DNA of 64,000 nt from Candidatus Rubrivivax defluviihabitans. Lineage in GTDB: Bacteria > Pseudomonadota > Gammaproteobacteria > Burkholderiales > Burkholderiaceae_C. The notes beneath the pieces were generated by a model that was not told the DNA's origin, made no database searches, and saw only the letters and a program-made list of their open reading frames with translations. The stretch spans positions 62,001-126,000 of the forward strand of contig JADJMW010000011.1 of NCBI GenBank assembly GCA_016709385.1. Direction: 5' to 3'. A program made the translations under genes and the position numbers. This document shows positions 8,198 through 16,347 of the stretch, piece by piece (position 1 is the stretch's first letter; the number at the start of each line of letters is the position of its first letter).

Positions 8198-8203
8198 TAT
8201 ACT
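8198..8203 (+). promoter_or_regulatory. TATACT -10 box, leaderless arrangement
   Basis: TATACT lies exactly 6 nt before the ATG of the methyltransferase at 8210, in the 20-bp divergent gap with comF. Transcription would begin at about the A of the ATG. No strong -35 is visible, and any -35 would lie inside comF. Confidence 0.45.
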
Positions 8204-8209
8204 GCCCTC

Positions 8210-9121
8210 ATGGTCCCCCCAGAGCGGAGCGCCCGCCGTCCCATCGACCCGGCGGCGCTGGCGCAGGTGCTGCGGCGCCTGCAGCGTGCCCCTACGGCAC
8301 CATGGCTGCACGGCGAGGTGGCGCGCCGCATGGCCGAGCGGCTGGCGGTGATCCGGCTGCAGCCCGAAATCGCCATCGACTGGGGCGCTTTCCTTGGCGC
8401 CAGCCGGGCGCTGCTGATGGCCGCCTATCCGCAAGCGCGGGTGCTGGCGGTAGAGACCGACCCGGCGCGGCGCGACGCCACGCTGGCGGCGCTGGCAGCG
8501 CCGTGGTGGTCGCCGCGGCGCTGGGCCGAGCGGCCCGCGGCGGTGGTCACCGAAGTCGAACTGGGCGCCGGGCAGGGCCAGTTGCTGTGGTCGAACATGG
8601 GCTTGCACGGCGCCATCGACCCGCAGGCCGTGATGGCCGCCTGGCACCGGTCGCTGCAACCCGGTGGCTTCCTCATGTTCTCCACCCTCGGCCCGGGTTC
8701 GCTGGAGGGGCTGCGCTCGCTCTACGGCGCGCGTGGCTGGCCGCCGCCGCACGCCCCGTTCGTGGACATGCACGACCTGGGCGACATGCTGGTGGCCGCC
8801 GGTTTTGCCGATCCGGTGATGGACCAGGAAACGGTGACGCTGACCTGGCCCTCGGGAGCGGCGCTGCTCGCCGAGCTGCGCCAGCTCGGCGCCAATGTCG
8901 ACCCGCGCCGCTTTGCCGGCCTGCGCACGCCGCGCTGGCGCCGCCGCCTGGCCGAGGCGCTGGAGGCGCAAGCCGGCGCGGACGGCCGCCCGCGACTGGC
9001 TTTCGAGGTGGTGTACGGCCACGCCTTCCGCGTCGCGCCGCGCCCGCGCGTGGCTGCCGAAACCGCGGTCGCGGTGGACGACATGCGGGCCATGGTCCGG
9101 GCCGGCCGCCGCCGTACCTGA
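8210..9121 (+). CDS. BioC-like SAM-dependent methyltransferase
   Basis: 303 residues, with an N-terminal RRPIDPAALAQVLRR and helical region followed by a class I methyltransferase core. The late motif (WHRSLQPGGFLMFSTLGPGSLEGLR) strongly resembles BioC malonyl-ACP O-methyltransferases, and DMHDLGDMLVAAGFADPVMD fits the same family. The SAM-binding glycine loop is degenerate (AIDWGAFLGAS in place of a typical G-x-G-x-G), so activity and substrate are uncertain. It is divergent from comF. ATG at 8210 is chosen because the BioC-like N-terminus begins there. Confidence 0.75.
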   Translation: MVPPERSARRPIDPAALAQVLRRLQRAPTAPWLHGEVARRMAERLAVIRLQPEIAIDWGAFLGASRALLMAAYPQARVLAVETDPARRDATLAALAAPWWSPRRWAERPAAVVTEVELGAGQGQLLWSNMGLHGAIDPQAVMAAWHRSLQPGGFLMFSTLGPGSLEGLRSLYGARGWPPPHAPFVDMHDLGDMLVAAGFADPVMDQETVTLTWPSGAALLAELRQLGANVDPRRFAGLRTPRWRRRLAEALEAQAGADGRPRLAFEVVYGHAFRVAPRPRVAAETAVAVDDMRAMVRAGRRRT

Positions 9122-9228
9122 CCGGCTGCCTCGGCCACGTTGCTACGCTATCATCCGCCCCCACCGTGGGCAGGCCGGGGACATCCAGGCCACGCGTCGA
9201 ACGCCATGCCCCATCCCCTATCTCCCGC

Positions 9229-9810
9229 ATGACCGCCACATTCGCCACCCGCCCCTGGGCCTTGACGCCCGGCCAGCCGCGCCGTCTGCCCTGGGTGTTC
9301 GGCCGCGAGGTCGTGCTGGACGCCCGGCAGGGCGCGCCGCGCGCCTTGCAGTGGCTGCTCAAGCGCAACTGCTCGATCACGCCGCGCCAGCTGGGTGTCG
9401 TCTACCTGTCGCTGTGCGTCGTGTCGCTGGTGATCGGCGGCTTCTTCTACGCGCAGGGCGCGCCGCTGGTGCTGGCCTACACGGCGCTGGAGCTCACGCT
9501 GGTGGGCCTGGCCCTGCTGGTCTTCGCGCGCCACGCCGGCGACTTCGAGTCGCTCACGCTGGTGGGCCGTTCGCTGCAGGTGCAGCAGAGTTATGGCAGC
9601 CGCGTCGCGCACACCGATTTCACGTCCGACTGGCTGACCGTCGAGCCCGCCGCCGGACAGGGTTCGCTGGTCGAGCTGAGCGGCCGCGGCCAGACCGTGC
9701 GCGTCGGGCGCTTCATACGCCCCGAGCTGCGCGCCGCCTTCGCGCGTGAATTGCGGCTGGCGCTGCGCCAGGCCCCTGCGAAGGCGTCCCCCGAATCCGA
9801 ACCGAAGTGA
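9229..9810 (+). CDS. DUF2244 membrane protein upstream of cytochrome oxidase genes
   Basis: 193 residues with two membrane segments in the middle (about residues 60-80 and 85-103), preceded by a conserved LKRNCSITPRQL and followed by a soluble beta-rich domain. It matches the DUF2244 family, whose members lie next to aa3-type cytochrome oxidase genes in alpha- and betaproteobacteria. Function is unknown; the position suggests a role in oxidase assembly. The ATG at 9229 starts 8 residues before a conserved segment. The next gene, ctaC, starts 7 bp after its stop. Confidence 0.85.
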   Translation: MTATFATRPWALTPGQPRRLPWVFGREVVLDARQGAPRALQWLLKRNCSITPRQLGVVYLSLCVVSLVIGGFFYAQGAPLVLAYTALELTLVGLALLVFARHAGDFESLTLVGRSLQVQQSYGSRVAHTDFTSDWLTVEPAAGQGSLVELSGRGQTVRVGRFIRPELRAAFARELRLALRQAPAKASPESEPK

Positions 9811-9817
9811 ACCCAGG

Positions 9818-10987
9818 ATGATGAAGAAGATGACCCCCCTGCTGCGCCGCGTTCCCCGGCTGCTGACCCTGGCCGCCACGCTCGGCGCGGGCACGGCCCT
9901 GGCCGTCAACGACCTGCCGGGCGGCCCAGCCGTGCGTCAGCTCAACCTGCACCCGCCGGTGACCGTCATCGCCGAGCAGCAGGCCTGGCTGCACTGGTTC
10001 ATGCTCATCGTCTGCGTCGTCATCTTCGTCGGCGTGTTCGGCGTGATGTTCTATTCCATCCTCAAGCACCGCAAGTCGCTCGGCCACAAGGCCGCCAACT
10101 TCCACGAGAGCGTGGGTGTGGAGATCGCCTGGACGGTGGTGCCGCTGCTCATCGTCATCGCCATGGGCGCCATGGCCACGCGCACCGTGGTGGCCATGAA
10201 GGACACCAGCAACGCCGACCTCACGATCAAGGCCACCGGTTACCAGTGGAAATGGGGTTACGACTACCTGAAGGGCGAAGGCGAGGGCATCGCCTTCCTG
10301 TCCACGCTGGACCTGGCCCACCGCGAGATGTCCAACGCCGGCCAGCCCGCGGGCGACAACTACCTGCTCAAGGTCGACAACCCGCTGGTCGTGCCGGTGG
10401 ACAAGAAGGTCCGCATCGTCACCACCGCCAACGACGTGATCCACGCCTGGATGGTGCCTTCGCTCGGCGTCAAGCAGGACGCCATTCCCGGCTTCGTGCG
10501 CGACACCTGGTTCCGCGCCCAGAAGACCGGCGACTACTACGGCCAGTGCGCCGAACTGTGCGGCAAGGAACACGCCTACATGCCGATCCACGTGAAGGTG
10601 CTGAGCCAGCCCGACTACGCGGCCTGGGTCGAAGGCAAGATGAAGGAGATGGCGGCGCTGGCCGACGATCCGGCCAAGACCTGGCAACTGGCCGAACTGG
10701 TGGCGCGCGGCGAGAAGGTCTACAACGCCAACTGCGCCGCCTGCCACCGGCCCGACGGCAAGGGCGCCGGCCCGATCAAGCCGCTGGACGGCAGCGCCAT
10801 CGTGCTGAACAACCCCGCGGCGCAGCTGCAGATCCTGCTCAACGGGGCCGCCAACGGCGCCATGCCGGCCTGGAAGCAGCTCTCGGATACCGAGCTCGCC
10901 GCCGTCATCACCTACACCAAGAATTCGTGGAGCAACAAGACCGGCAAGCTCGTGCAGCCCGCCGAGGTCGTGGCCGCCCGCAAGTAG
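9818..10987 (+). CDS. ctaC: Cytochrome c oxidase subunit II with fused cytochrome c domain
   Basis: 389 residues. A signal peptide comes first (to about residue 29), then two membrane helices. The CuA domain carries QCAELCGKEHAYMPIHV, giving the two Cys, Glu, His and Met ligands. An additional C-terminal cytochrome c domain has the heme motif CAACH near residue 311. It accepts electrons at CuA, and the fused heme makes it caa3-like. Downstream order is ctaD, a small protein, ctaG, DUF2970 and ctaE. ATG at 9818 follows CCCAGG; a second ATG at 9821 is possible. Confidence 0.97.
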   Translation: MMKKMTPLLRRVPRLLTLAATLGAGTALAVNDLPGGPAVRQLNLHPPVTVIAEQQAWLHWFMLIVCVVIFVGVFGVMFYSILKHRKSLGHKAANFHESVGVEIAWTVVPLLIVIAMGAMATRTVVAMKDTSNADLTIKATGYQWKWGYDYLKGEGEGIAFLSTLDLAHREMSNAGQPAGDNYLLKVDNPLVVPVDKKVRIVTTANDVIHAWMVPSLGVKQDAIPGFVRDTWFRAQKTGDYYGQCAELCGKEHAYMPIHVKVLSQPDYAAWVEGKMKEMAALADDPAKTWQLAELVARGEKVYNANCAACHRPDGKGAGPIKPLDGSAIVLNNPAAQLQILLNGAANGAMPAWKQLSDTELAAVITYTKNSWSNKTGKLVQPAEVVAARK

Positions 10988-11032
10988 CTTCCAGCCACCA
11001 GCTTCCAGCCTCCAGTTTCCAGCATCCAGCCC
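10988..11032. repeat. Degenerate TTCCAGC-type tandem repeat
   Basis: The ctaC-ctaD gap contains several degenerate copies of a 7-10-nt unit (CTTCCAGC, CTCCAG, TTTCCAGC, ATCCAGC). Similar low-complexity spacers are common between Burkholderiales genes. No function is proposed. Confidence 0.6.
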
Positions 11033-11046
11033 GAGGATTCCCCCCG

Positions 11047-12666
11047 ATGAGCGCCGTACTCGACCACCCCGCGCACCACGCCGACGACCACGCCCATGGC
11101 CACCCGCATGGCTGGCGGCGCTGGCTGTTCGCCACCAACCACAAGGACATCGGCACGATGTACCTGCTGTTCAGCTTCACGATGCTGATGCTGGGCGGCG
11201 TGCTGGCCTTGGGCATCCGCGCCGAGCTGTTCCAGCCGGGCCTGCAGTTCGTGAACCCGGAGCTGTTCAACCAGCTGACCACGATGCACGGGCTGATCAT
11301 GGTCTTCGGCGCCATCATGCCGGCCTTCGTGGGCTTCGCGAACTGGATGATCCCGCTGCAGATCGGTGCCGCGGACATGGCCTTCGCGCGCATGAACAAC
11401 CTCAGCTTCTGGCTGCTGATCCCGGCCGCGCTGATGCTGGCCGGTTCGTTCTTCATGCCCGGCGGCGCCCCCGCCGCCGGCTGGACGCTCTACGCGCCGC
11501 TGACGCTGCAGATGGGCCCGAGCATGGACGCCGGCATCTTCGCGATGCACATCATGGGTGCGAGCTCGATCATGGGCAGCATCAACATCATCGTCACCAT
11601 CCTGAACATGCGCGCGCCCGGCATGACGCTGATGAAGATGCCGCTGTTCTGCTGGACCTGGCTCATCACCGCCTACCTGCTGATCGCGGTGATGCCGGTG
11701 CTGGCCGGCGCGATCACGATGACGCTGACCGACCGCCACTTCGGCACCAGCTTCTTCAACCCCGCCGGCGGCGGCGACCCGGTGATGTACCAGCACATCT
11801 TCTGGTTCTTCGGCCACCCCGAGGTCTACATCATGATCCTGCCGGCCTTCGGCATCGTCAGCGCCATCATCCCCACCTTCGCGCGCAAGCGCCTGTTCGG
11901 CTACACGAGCATGGTTTACGCCACGGCGTCGATCGCGATCCTGTCGTTCATCGTCTGGGCGCACCACATGTTCACCACCGGCATGCCGGTGACGGGGCAG
12001 CTGTTCTTCATGTACGCCACGATGCTGATCGCCGTGCCCACGGGCGTGAAGATCTTCAACTGGACGGCCACCATGTGGCGCGGTTCGATGACCTTCGAGA
12101 CGCCCATGCTGTGGAGCGTGGGCTTCCTGTTCGTGTTCACGATGGGCGGTTTCACGGGCCTGATCCTGGCCGTGGCGCCGATCGACATCCAGGTCCAGGA
12201 CACCTACTACGTGGTGGCGCACTTCCACTACGTGCTGGTGGCCGGCTCGCTGTTCGCGCTGTTCGCCGGCGTGTACTTCTGGGGCCCCAAGTGGACCGGC
12301 GTGATGTATTCCGAGACGCGCGGCAAGATCCATTTCTGGGGTTCGATGATCTTCTTCAACATCACCTTCTTCCCGATGCACTTCCTGGGCCTGGCCGGCA
12401 TGCCGCGCCGTTATGCCGACTACCCGATGCAGTTCGCCGACTTCAACATGATCGCCTCGATCGGCGCCTTCGGCTTCGGGCTCATGCAGGTGTACTTCTT
12501 CGTCTTCGTCGTGCTGCCCATGATGCGCGGCCAGGGCCGGCCCGCGCCGCAGAAGCCCTGGGAAGCCGCCGAAGGCCTGGAATGGGAAGTGCCCTCGCCG
12601 GCCCCCTGGCACACCTTCGAGAGCCCGCCCAAGCTGGACGCCACCGCCACCCGCGTGGTGGGATGA
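11047..12666 (+). CDS. ctaD: Cytochrome c oxidase subunit I
   Basis: 539 residues with twelve expected membrane helices. The N-terminus is histidine-rich (HPAHHADDHAHGHPHG). Heme ligands sit in TTMHGLIMVFGA and in YVVAHFHYVLVAG. CuB ligands include the HPEVYIMILP motif, with the cross-linked Tyr, and the WAHHMFTTG histidines. It contains the heme a and heme a3-CuB centre that reduces oxygen and pumps protons. ATG at 11047. The stop overlaps the ATG of the next small gene. Confidence 0.98.
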   Translation: MSAVLDHPAHHADDHAHGHPHGWRRWLFATNHKDIGTMYLLFSFTMLMLGGVLALGIRAELFQPGLQFVNPELFNQLTTMHGLIMVFGAIMPAFVGFANWMIPLQIGAADMAFARMNNLSFWLLIPAALMLAGSFFMPGGAPAAGWTLYAPLTLQMGPSMDAGIFAMHIMGASSIMGSINIIVTILNMRAPGMTLMKMPLFCWTWLITAYLLIAVMPVLAGAITMTLTDRHFGTSFFNPAGGGDPVMYQHIFWFFGHPEVYIMILPAFGIVSAIIPTFARKRLFGYTSMVYATASIAILSFIVWAHHMFTTGMPVTGQLFFMYATMLIAVPTGVKIFNWTATMWRGSMTFETPMLWSVGFLFVFTMGGFTGLILAVAPIDIQVQDTYYVVAHFHYVLVAGSLFALFAGVYFWGPKWTGVMYSETRGKIHFWGSMIFFNITFFPMHFLGLAGMPRRYADYPMQFADFNMIASIGAFGFGLMQVYFFVFVVLPMMRGQGRPAPQKPWEAAEGLEWEVPSPAPWHTFESPPKLDATATRVVG

Positions 12667-12794
12667 AGCGCCAAACCATGGCATTGTCCGAACGGCAACG
12701 CAAGGCGAACCTGCGGCTGGCGCTGATCCTGGCGTCGGTGGCGGCGGTGTTCGCCATCGGCTTCGTGACCAAGATCGTCGCCTTCGGGGGCTGA
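12663..12794 (+). CDS. Small single-span protein of the oxidase operon
   Basis: 43 residues, too short for most automatic gene calls. Its ATG overlaps the ctaD stop (ATGA) and ctaG starts 4 bp after its stop. A basic N-terminus (SERQRKANLR) is followed by one hydrophobic helix (LALILASVAAVFAIGFV). Small proteins in this position in Burkholderiales are annotated as cytochrome oxidase small assembly proteins. An in-frame ATG at 12678 is an alternative start. The role in oxidase assembly is inferred from position. Confidence 0.75.
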   Translation: MKRQTMALSERQRKANLRLALILASVAAVFAIGFVTKIVAFGG

Positions 12795-12798
12795 CCGG

Positions 12799-13461
12799 AT
12801 GAACCGAGGCGCGCTGCGGGCCCTGGCCGACAACCGGCGTTTGCTGGGCAAGCTGCTGGTGGTGGTGGCGGCGATGTTCGGCTTCGGCTATGCGCTGGTG
12901 CCGATGTACCGCGCCATCTGCGACGCGCTGGGCATCAACGTGCTGTCGCTGTCGGAGCGGCGCATCGTCAGCGGCAGCTGGAGCGGCCGCGCCGCGGCGT
13001 CCAACACGCAGGTCGACACCTCGAGGCTGATCACCGTCGAATTCGACGCCAATGCACGCGGGCCCTGGGACTTCAAGCCCGCACAGCGTTCGGTGCAGGT
13101 GCACCCGGGCGAGCTGACGACGGTGATGTACGAGTTTCGGAATATCCAGAACCGCACCATGGCCGCGCAGGCGATTCCCAGCTACGCGCCGATGCAGGCC
13201 AGCGCGCATTTCAACAAGCTGGAATGCTTCTGCTTCAACGAATACATCCTGGCGCCGGGCGAGAGCAAGCAGTGGCCGGTGGTCTTCGTCGTCGACCCCA
13301 AGCTGCCGAAGGACGTGACGACGATCACGCTGTCGTACACCTTCTTCGAGGTCGGCGGCAAGGTGCCCCCCGCGCCGGCGGGCACCGTCGGCGCGGCCGG
13401 GTGGTCATCGCCGGCCGGCACCTTGCGCGCGGCGGTCGCCACGAAGGGGCCGGGGGCGTGA
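12799..13461 (+). CDS. ctaG: Cytochrome c oxidase assembly protein CtaG/Cox11
   Basis: 220 residues. One N-terminal membrane helix (about 15-35) is followed by a periplasmic immunoglobulin-like domain. The copper-binding LECFCFNEY motif (C-x-C) is present, as in Cox11, which delivers copper to CuB of subunit I. YAPMQASAHFNK and the final FFEVGG are also family hallmarks. It overlaps the following DUF2970 gene by 4 bp. Confidence 0.96.
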   Translation: MNRGALRALADNRRLLGKLLVVVAAMFGFGYALVPMYRAICDALGINVLSLSERRIVSGSWSGRAAASNTQVDTSRLITVEFDANARGPWDFKPAQRSVQVHPGELTTVMYEFRNIQNRTMAAQAIPSYAPMQASAHFNKLECFCFNEYILAPGESKQWPVVFVVDPKLPKDVTTITLSYTFFEVGGKVPPAPAGTVGAAGWSSPAGTLRAAVATKGPGA

Positions 13462-13685
13462 GCGACTTGAGGCAGGCGTCCTTGCGGCGCGGTTCGCTGC
13501 TGCAGACCCTGCGCGCAGTGGCCTGGTCCTTCCTGGGCATCCGCCGCTCCGACGGCTATGCGCAGGACGTGAGCAAGCTCAACCCGGTGCACGTGATCAT
13601 CGCCGGAGTCGTGGGTGGGCTGCTGTTCGTGCTGGCGCTGGTGCTGCTGGTGCGCTGGGTCGTCGGCAGCGGCGTCGCTGCCTGA
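13458..13685 (+). CDS. DUF2970 small membrane protein
   Basis: 75 residues from a GTG overlapping the ctaG stop. The sequence WSFLGIRRSDGYAQDVSKLNPVHVI is followed by one membrane helix (about 52-70), which fits the DUF2970 family regularly found between ctaG and ctaE. Function is unknown; translational coupling with ctaG suggests a part in oxidase assembly. Confidence 0.85.
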   Translation: MSDLRQASLRRGSLLQTLRAVAWSFLGIRRSDGYAQDVSKLNPVHVIIAGVVGGLLFVLALVLLVRWVVGSGVAA

Positions 13686-13734
13686 CCCGGGCATCGATCA
13701 AGACAGAATCTGAGGTTCGAGGAGAGAGTTCAAG

Positions 13735-14619
13735 ATGTCAGCCACCACCCCCGCGGGGCACACCCCGTACTACTTCGTGCCAGCGCCATCGCGCCACCCG
13801 GTGATGGTGGCCTTCGGCCTGCTGCTGGTGATCTTCGGCGCCGGCCAGTGGGTCAATGGCGCTGGCTGGGCCGCCTGGGTGCTGCTCGCCGGCATGGTGA
13901 TCTGGCTGTCGGTGCTGTTCCAATGGTTCAGCCAGGCCATCGGCGAGAGCGAGGGCGGCCTGTATTCCGAGCGCATCGACGTTTCGTACCGCTGGAGCAT
14001 GAGCTGGTTCATCTTCAGCGAGGTGATGTTCTTCGCCGCCTTCTTCGGCGCGCTGTACTGGGCCCGCGTGCACTCGGTGCCCATGCTCGGCAACCTGGAC
14101 CACCAGATCCTGTGGCCCGACTTCAAGGCCCTGTGGCCCACCGCCGGCGCCGGCATCACGGCTTCGCCGGCCGGCACGGTGGAGCCGTTCCAGACCATCG
14201 GTCCCTGGCCGCTGCCCACCATCAATACCGCGCTGCTGCTGACCTCGGGCGTGACGCTGACGATCGCGCACCACGCGCTCATCGCCAACCAGCGCGGCAA
14301 GACGGTCTTCTGGATGTGGGTCACGGTGATCCTGGGCGCCACCTTCCTGGGCGTGCAGGCCTACGAATACATGCATGCCTACCGCGACCTGAACCTCAAG
14401 CTCAGCAGCGGCATCTTCGGCTCCACCTTCTTCATGCTCACCGGCTTCCACGGCTTCCACGTGCTGGTGGGCATGCTGATGCTGCTGTTCATCACGCTGC
14501 GCATCATGAAGGGCCACTTCACCCCGGAGCGGCATTTCGGCTTCGAGGGCGCGGCCTGGTACTGGCACTTCGTCGACGTGGTGTGGCTGGGCCTGTACGT
14601 GGTGGTGTACTGGCTCTAG
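13735..14619 (+). CDS. ctaE: Cytochrome c oxidase subunit III
   Basis: 294 residues with seven expected membrane helices. Hallmarks are MSWFIFSEVMFFAAFFGALYW and the C-terminal HFVDVVWLGLYVVVYW. It stabilises the core of the oxidase. An insertion around residues 115-160 (GITASPAGTVEPFQTIGPW) is typical of betaproteobacterial versions. ATG at 13735 follows GAGGAGAGAG, a good ribosome binding site. A terminator follows within 30 bp. Confidence 0.97.
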   Translation: MSATTPAGHTPYYFVPAPSRHPVMVAFGLLLVIFGAGQWVNGAGWAAWVLLAGMVIWLSVLFQWFSQAIGESEGGLYSERIDVSYRWSMSWFIFSEVMFFAAFFGALYWARVHSVPMLGNLDHQILWPDFKALWPTAGAGITASPAGTVEPFQTIGPWPLPTINTALLLTSGVTLTIAHHALIANQRGKTVFWMWVTVILGATFLGVQAYEYMHAYRDLNLKLSSGIFGSTFFMLTGFHGFHVLVGMLMLLFITLRIMKGHFTPERHFGFEGAAWYWHFVDVVWLGLYVVVYWL

Positions 14620-14645
14620 GCCCCCCGCTTTCGGGCACGAAAAGA

Positions 14646-14670
14646 GCGCCGCCCGCCGCGGCGCTTTTTG
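14646..14670. terminator. Bidirectional intrinsic terminator after ctaE
   Basis: A perfect 8-bp stem (AGCGCCGC / GCGGCGCT) with a 5-nt loop is followed by a T-run on the plus strand and flanked by an A-run that supplies Ts on the minus strand. It separates ctaE from the convergent small membrane gene and serves both. Confidence 0.9.
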
Positions 14671-14690
14671 TTTCCGGCCCGTGGCGGCGC

Positions 14691-14912
14691 TCAGCCGCCC
14701 ACGGGCAGGCCGCCCGGCCGCACCCAGCCCATCGCCCAGCCGAGCATGATCAGCAGGAACAGCGCCACCGACAGGCCGACGCGCAGCGCCAGCGCACGCG
14801 CCATCTGCTTGCCTTGCGGGTCGCTCTCGCGGCTCTTGCGCAGCATCAGCACGCCGGCGCCGGCCAGCGCCACCAGCACGGCCAGCAGGATCAACACCAT
14901 CACGGTCTTCAT
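14691..14912 (-). CDS. Twin-transmembrane protein (DUF2909-like)
   Basis: 73 residues with two hydrophobic helices (about 4-22 and 43-63) joined by a basic loop (RKSRESDPQGKQMARA). Length and pattern fit the DUF2909 twin transmembrane family that accompanies cytochrome oxidase genes in betaproteobacteria. It is the only minus-strand gene in the oxidase locus and is divergent from the SURF1 gene 30 bp away. Function unknown. Confidence 0.8.
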   Translation of the reverse strand: MKTVMVLILLAVLVALAGAGVLMLRKSRESDPQGKQMARALALRVGLSVALFLLIMLGWAMGWVRPGGLPVGG

Positions 14913-14942
14913 GGCCCGGGATTATCGGTGCGGGGCGGCCGC

Positions 14943-15680
14943 ATGACGGCGGCAGGGCGGCGCTGGATCGTGCTCCTGGCCGCGCTGGCGGCCACCTTGC
15001 TGACGGCACGCCTGGGGGTCTGGCAACTCGACCGCGCGGCGCAGAAGAACGAGGTGCAGGCCACGCTCGATGCACGCATGGCGCTGCCGGCCTTGCTGCC
15101 GGCCGAACTGGCGAACGAGGTGCAGGCCGCCGCGACCCAGCACCACCGCGCCGTCCGGCTCGAAGGCCAGTGGCTGGCCGAACGGACGGTCTACCTGGAA
15201 AACCGCCAGATGAACGGACGACCGGGCTTCTTCGCCGTGACGCCGCTGCGCCTGGACGACGGCAGCGCGGTGCTGGTGCAACGCGGCTGGCTGCCGCGCG
15301 ACCCGATGGACCGCACACGCATCGTGGCAGCACCGCCGGCGCCGGGCCGCGTGGCCATACTGGGTCGCATCGCCCCCGCGCCAGGGCGGTTGTACGAGTT
15401 CGAAGCCGGGGCCTCGGGCCCGATCCGGCAAAATCTCGATCTCGACGCTTATGCGCGTGAGACCGGGTTGCTGCTGCGGCCGTTGACCGTGGTGCAGGAG
15501 GACGGCCAGCCGCCGCCCGACGACGGACTGCTGCGCCAATGGCCCCGCCCCGCCGCCGGCGTGCACAAGCACTATGGCTACGCATTTCAATGGTTCGCCC
15601 TGAGCGCGCTCATCCTGGGTCTGTATGTCTGGTTCCAACTCATCCGCCCGCGCCGGGCAAGGCAGGGGTCTCGTGGCTGA
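14943..15680 (+). CDS. SURF1 family oxidase assembly protein
   Basis: 245 residues with membrane helices at both ends (about 8-24 and 217-235) and a periplasmic domain. It carries the family motifs RLGVWQLDRA, YLENRQMNGRPGFFAVTPL and VQRGWLPRD, and the C-terminal HKHYGYAFQWFALS. SURF1 helps insert heme a into subunit I. ATG at 14943. Its 3' end overlaps the proposed GTG start of the next gene. Confidence 0.95.
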   Translation: MTAAGRRWIVLLAALAATLLTARLGVWQLDRAAQKNEVQATLDARMALPALLPAELANEVQAAATQHHRAVRLEGQWLAERTVYLENRQMNGRPGFFAVTPLRLDDGSAVLVQRGWLPRDPMDRTRIVAAPPAPGRVAILGRIAPAPGRLYEFEAGASGPIRQNLDLDAYARETGLLLRPLTVVQEDGQPPPDDGLLRQWPRPAAGVHKHYGYAFQWFALSALILGLYVWFQLIRPRRARQGSRG

Positions 15681-16347
15681 ACCGCTGGGCATGACCGTGC
15701 ACGACGTCGCCGCGCCCGACCTCGCCGATCCCGACGCGGTCGAGCGCGGCCGCACCCGGCGCGGCCGCATGCGCATGCTGCTCGTGCTGCTGGTGTGCGC
15801 GGCGCCCGTCATCGCTTCGTATTTCACCTATTTCGTCATCCGGCCCGAGGGCCGCACCAATTACGGCGAGCTGATCCTGCCCACGCGCGGCCTGCCGGCG
15901 CTGGCGCTGCGCACGCTCGACGGCGCCGAGGTGCCGGCCGCCGCGCTGCGCGGGCAGTGGCTGCTGGTGGTGGTGGGGTCTTCGGCCTGCGACGAGCGCT
16001 GCGAGCAGCGGCTCTACATGCAGCGCCAGCTGCGCGAGATGCTCGGCCGCGAACGCGACCGCCTCGACAAGGTCTGGTTCGTCACCGACGGCGCACCCCT
16101 GGCGGCGCCGTTGCGCGCCGCCGTCGAGGCCGGCCCGGCGATGACCGCGCTGCGCGTCGAACGCGAGGCGCTGGCGCGTTGGCTGGTGCCGGCCGAAGGG
16201 CAGGCGCTGGAGGATCATCTGTACATCGTCGACCCCAGGGGCGAGTGGATGATGCGCATGCCGGCCGCGGCCGAGCCCGCGCGCGTCAAGCGCGACCTCG
16301 ATCGCCTGCTGCGCGCCTCGGCGTCCTGGGACAAGGCGGGCCGCTGA
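15673..16347 (+). CDS. Membrane-anchored SCO-like thioredoxin-fold protein
   Basis: 224 residues from a GTG at 15673, preceded by GGCAGGGG and overlapping the SURF1 stop by 8 bp; an ATG at 15691 is an alternative. A membrane helix (about residues 32-55) follows a basic region. The periplasmic part has SSACDERCEQ, a C-x3-C site spaced like the copper site of SCO proteins, and a late YIVDPRGEWMMR strand resembling SCO/thioredoxin folds. It probably belongs to the metal or thiol chemistry of oxidase assembly. It shares one base with the ctaA start (TGATG). Confidence 0.8.
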   Translation: MAEPLGMTVHDVAAPDLADPDAVERGRTRRGRMRMLLVLLVCAAPVIASYFTYFVIRPEGRTNYGELILPTRGLPALALRTLDGAEVPAAALRGQWLLVVVGSSACDERCEQRLYMQRQLREMLGRERDRLDKVWFVTDGAPLAAPLRAAVEAGPAMTALRVEREALARWLVPAEGQALEDHLYIVDPRGEWMMRMPAAAEPARVKRDLDRLLRASASWDKAGR

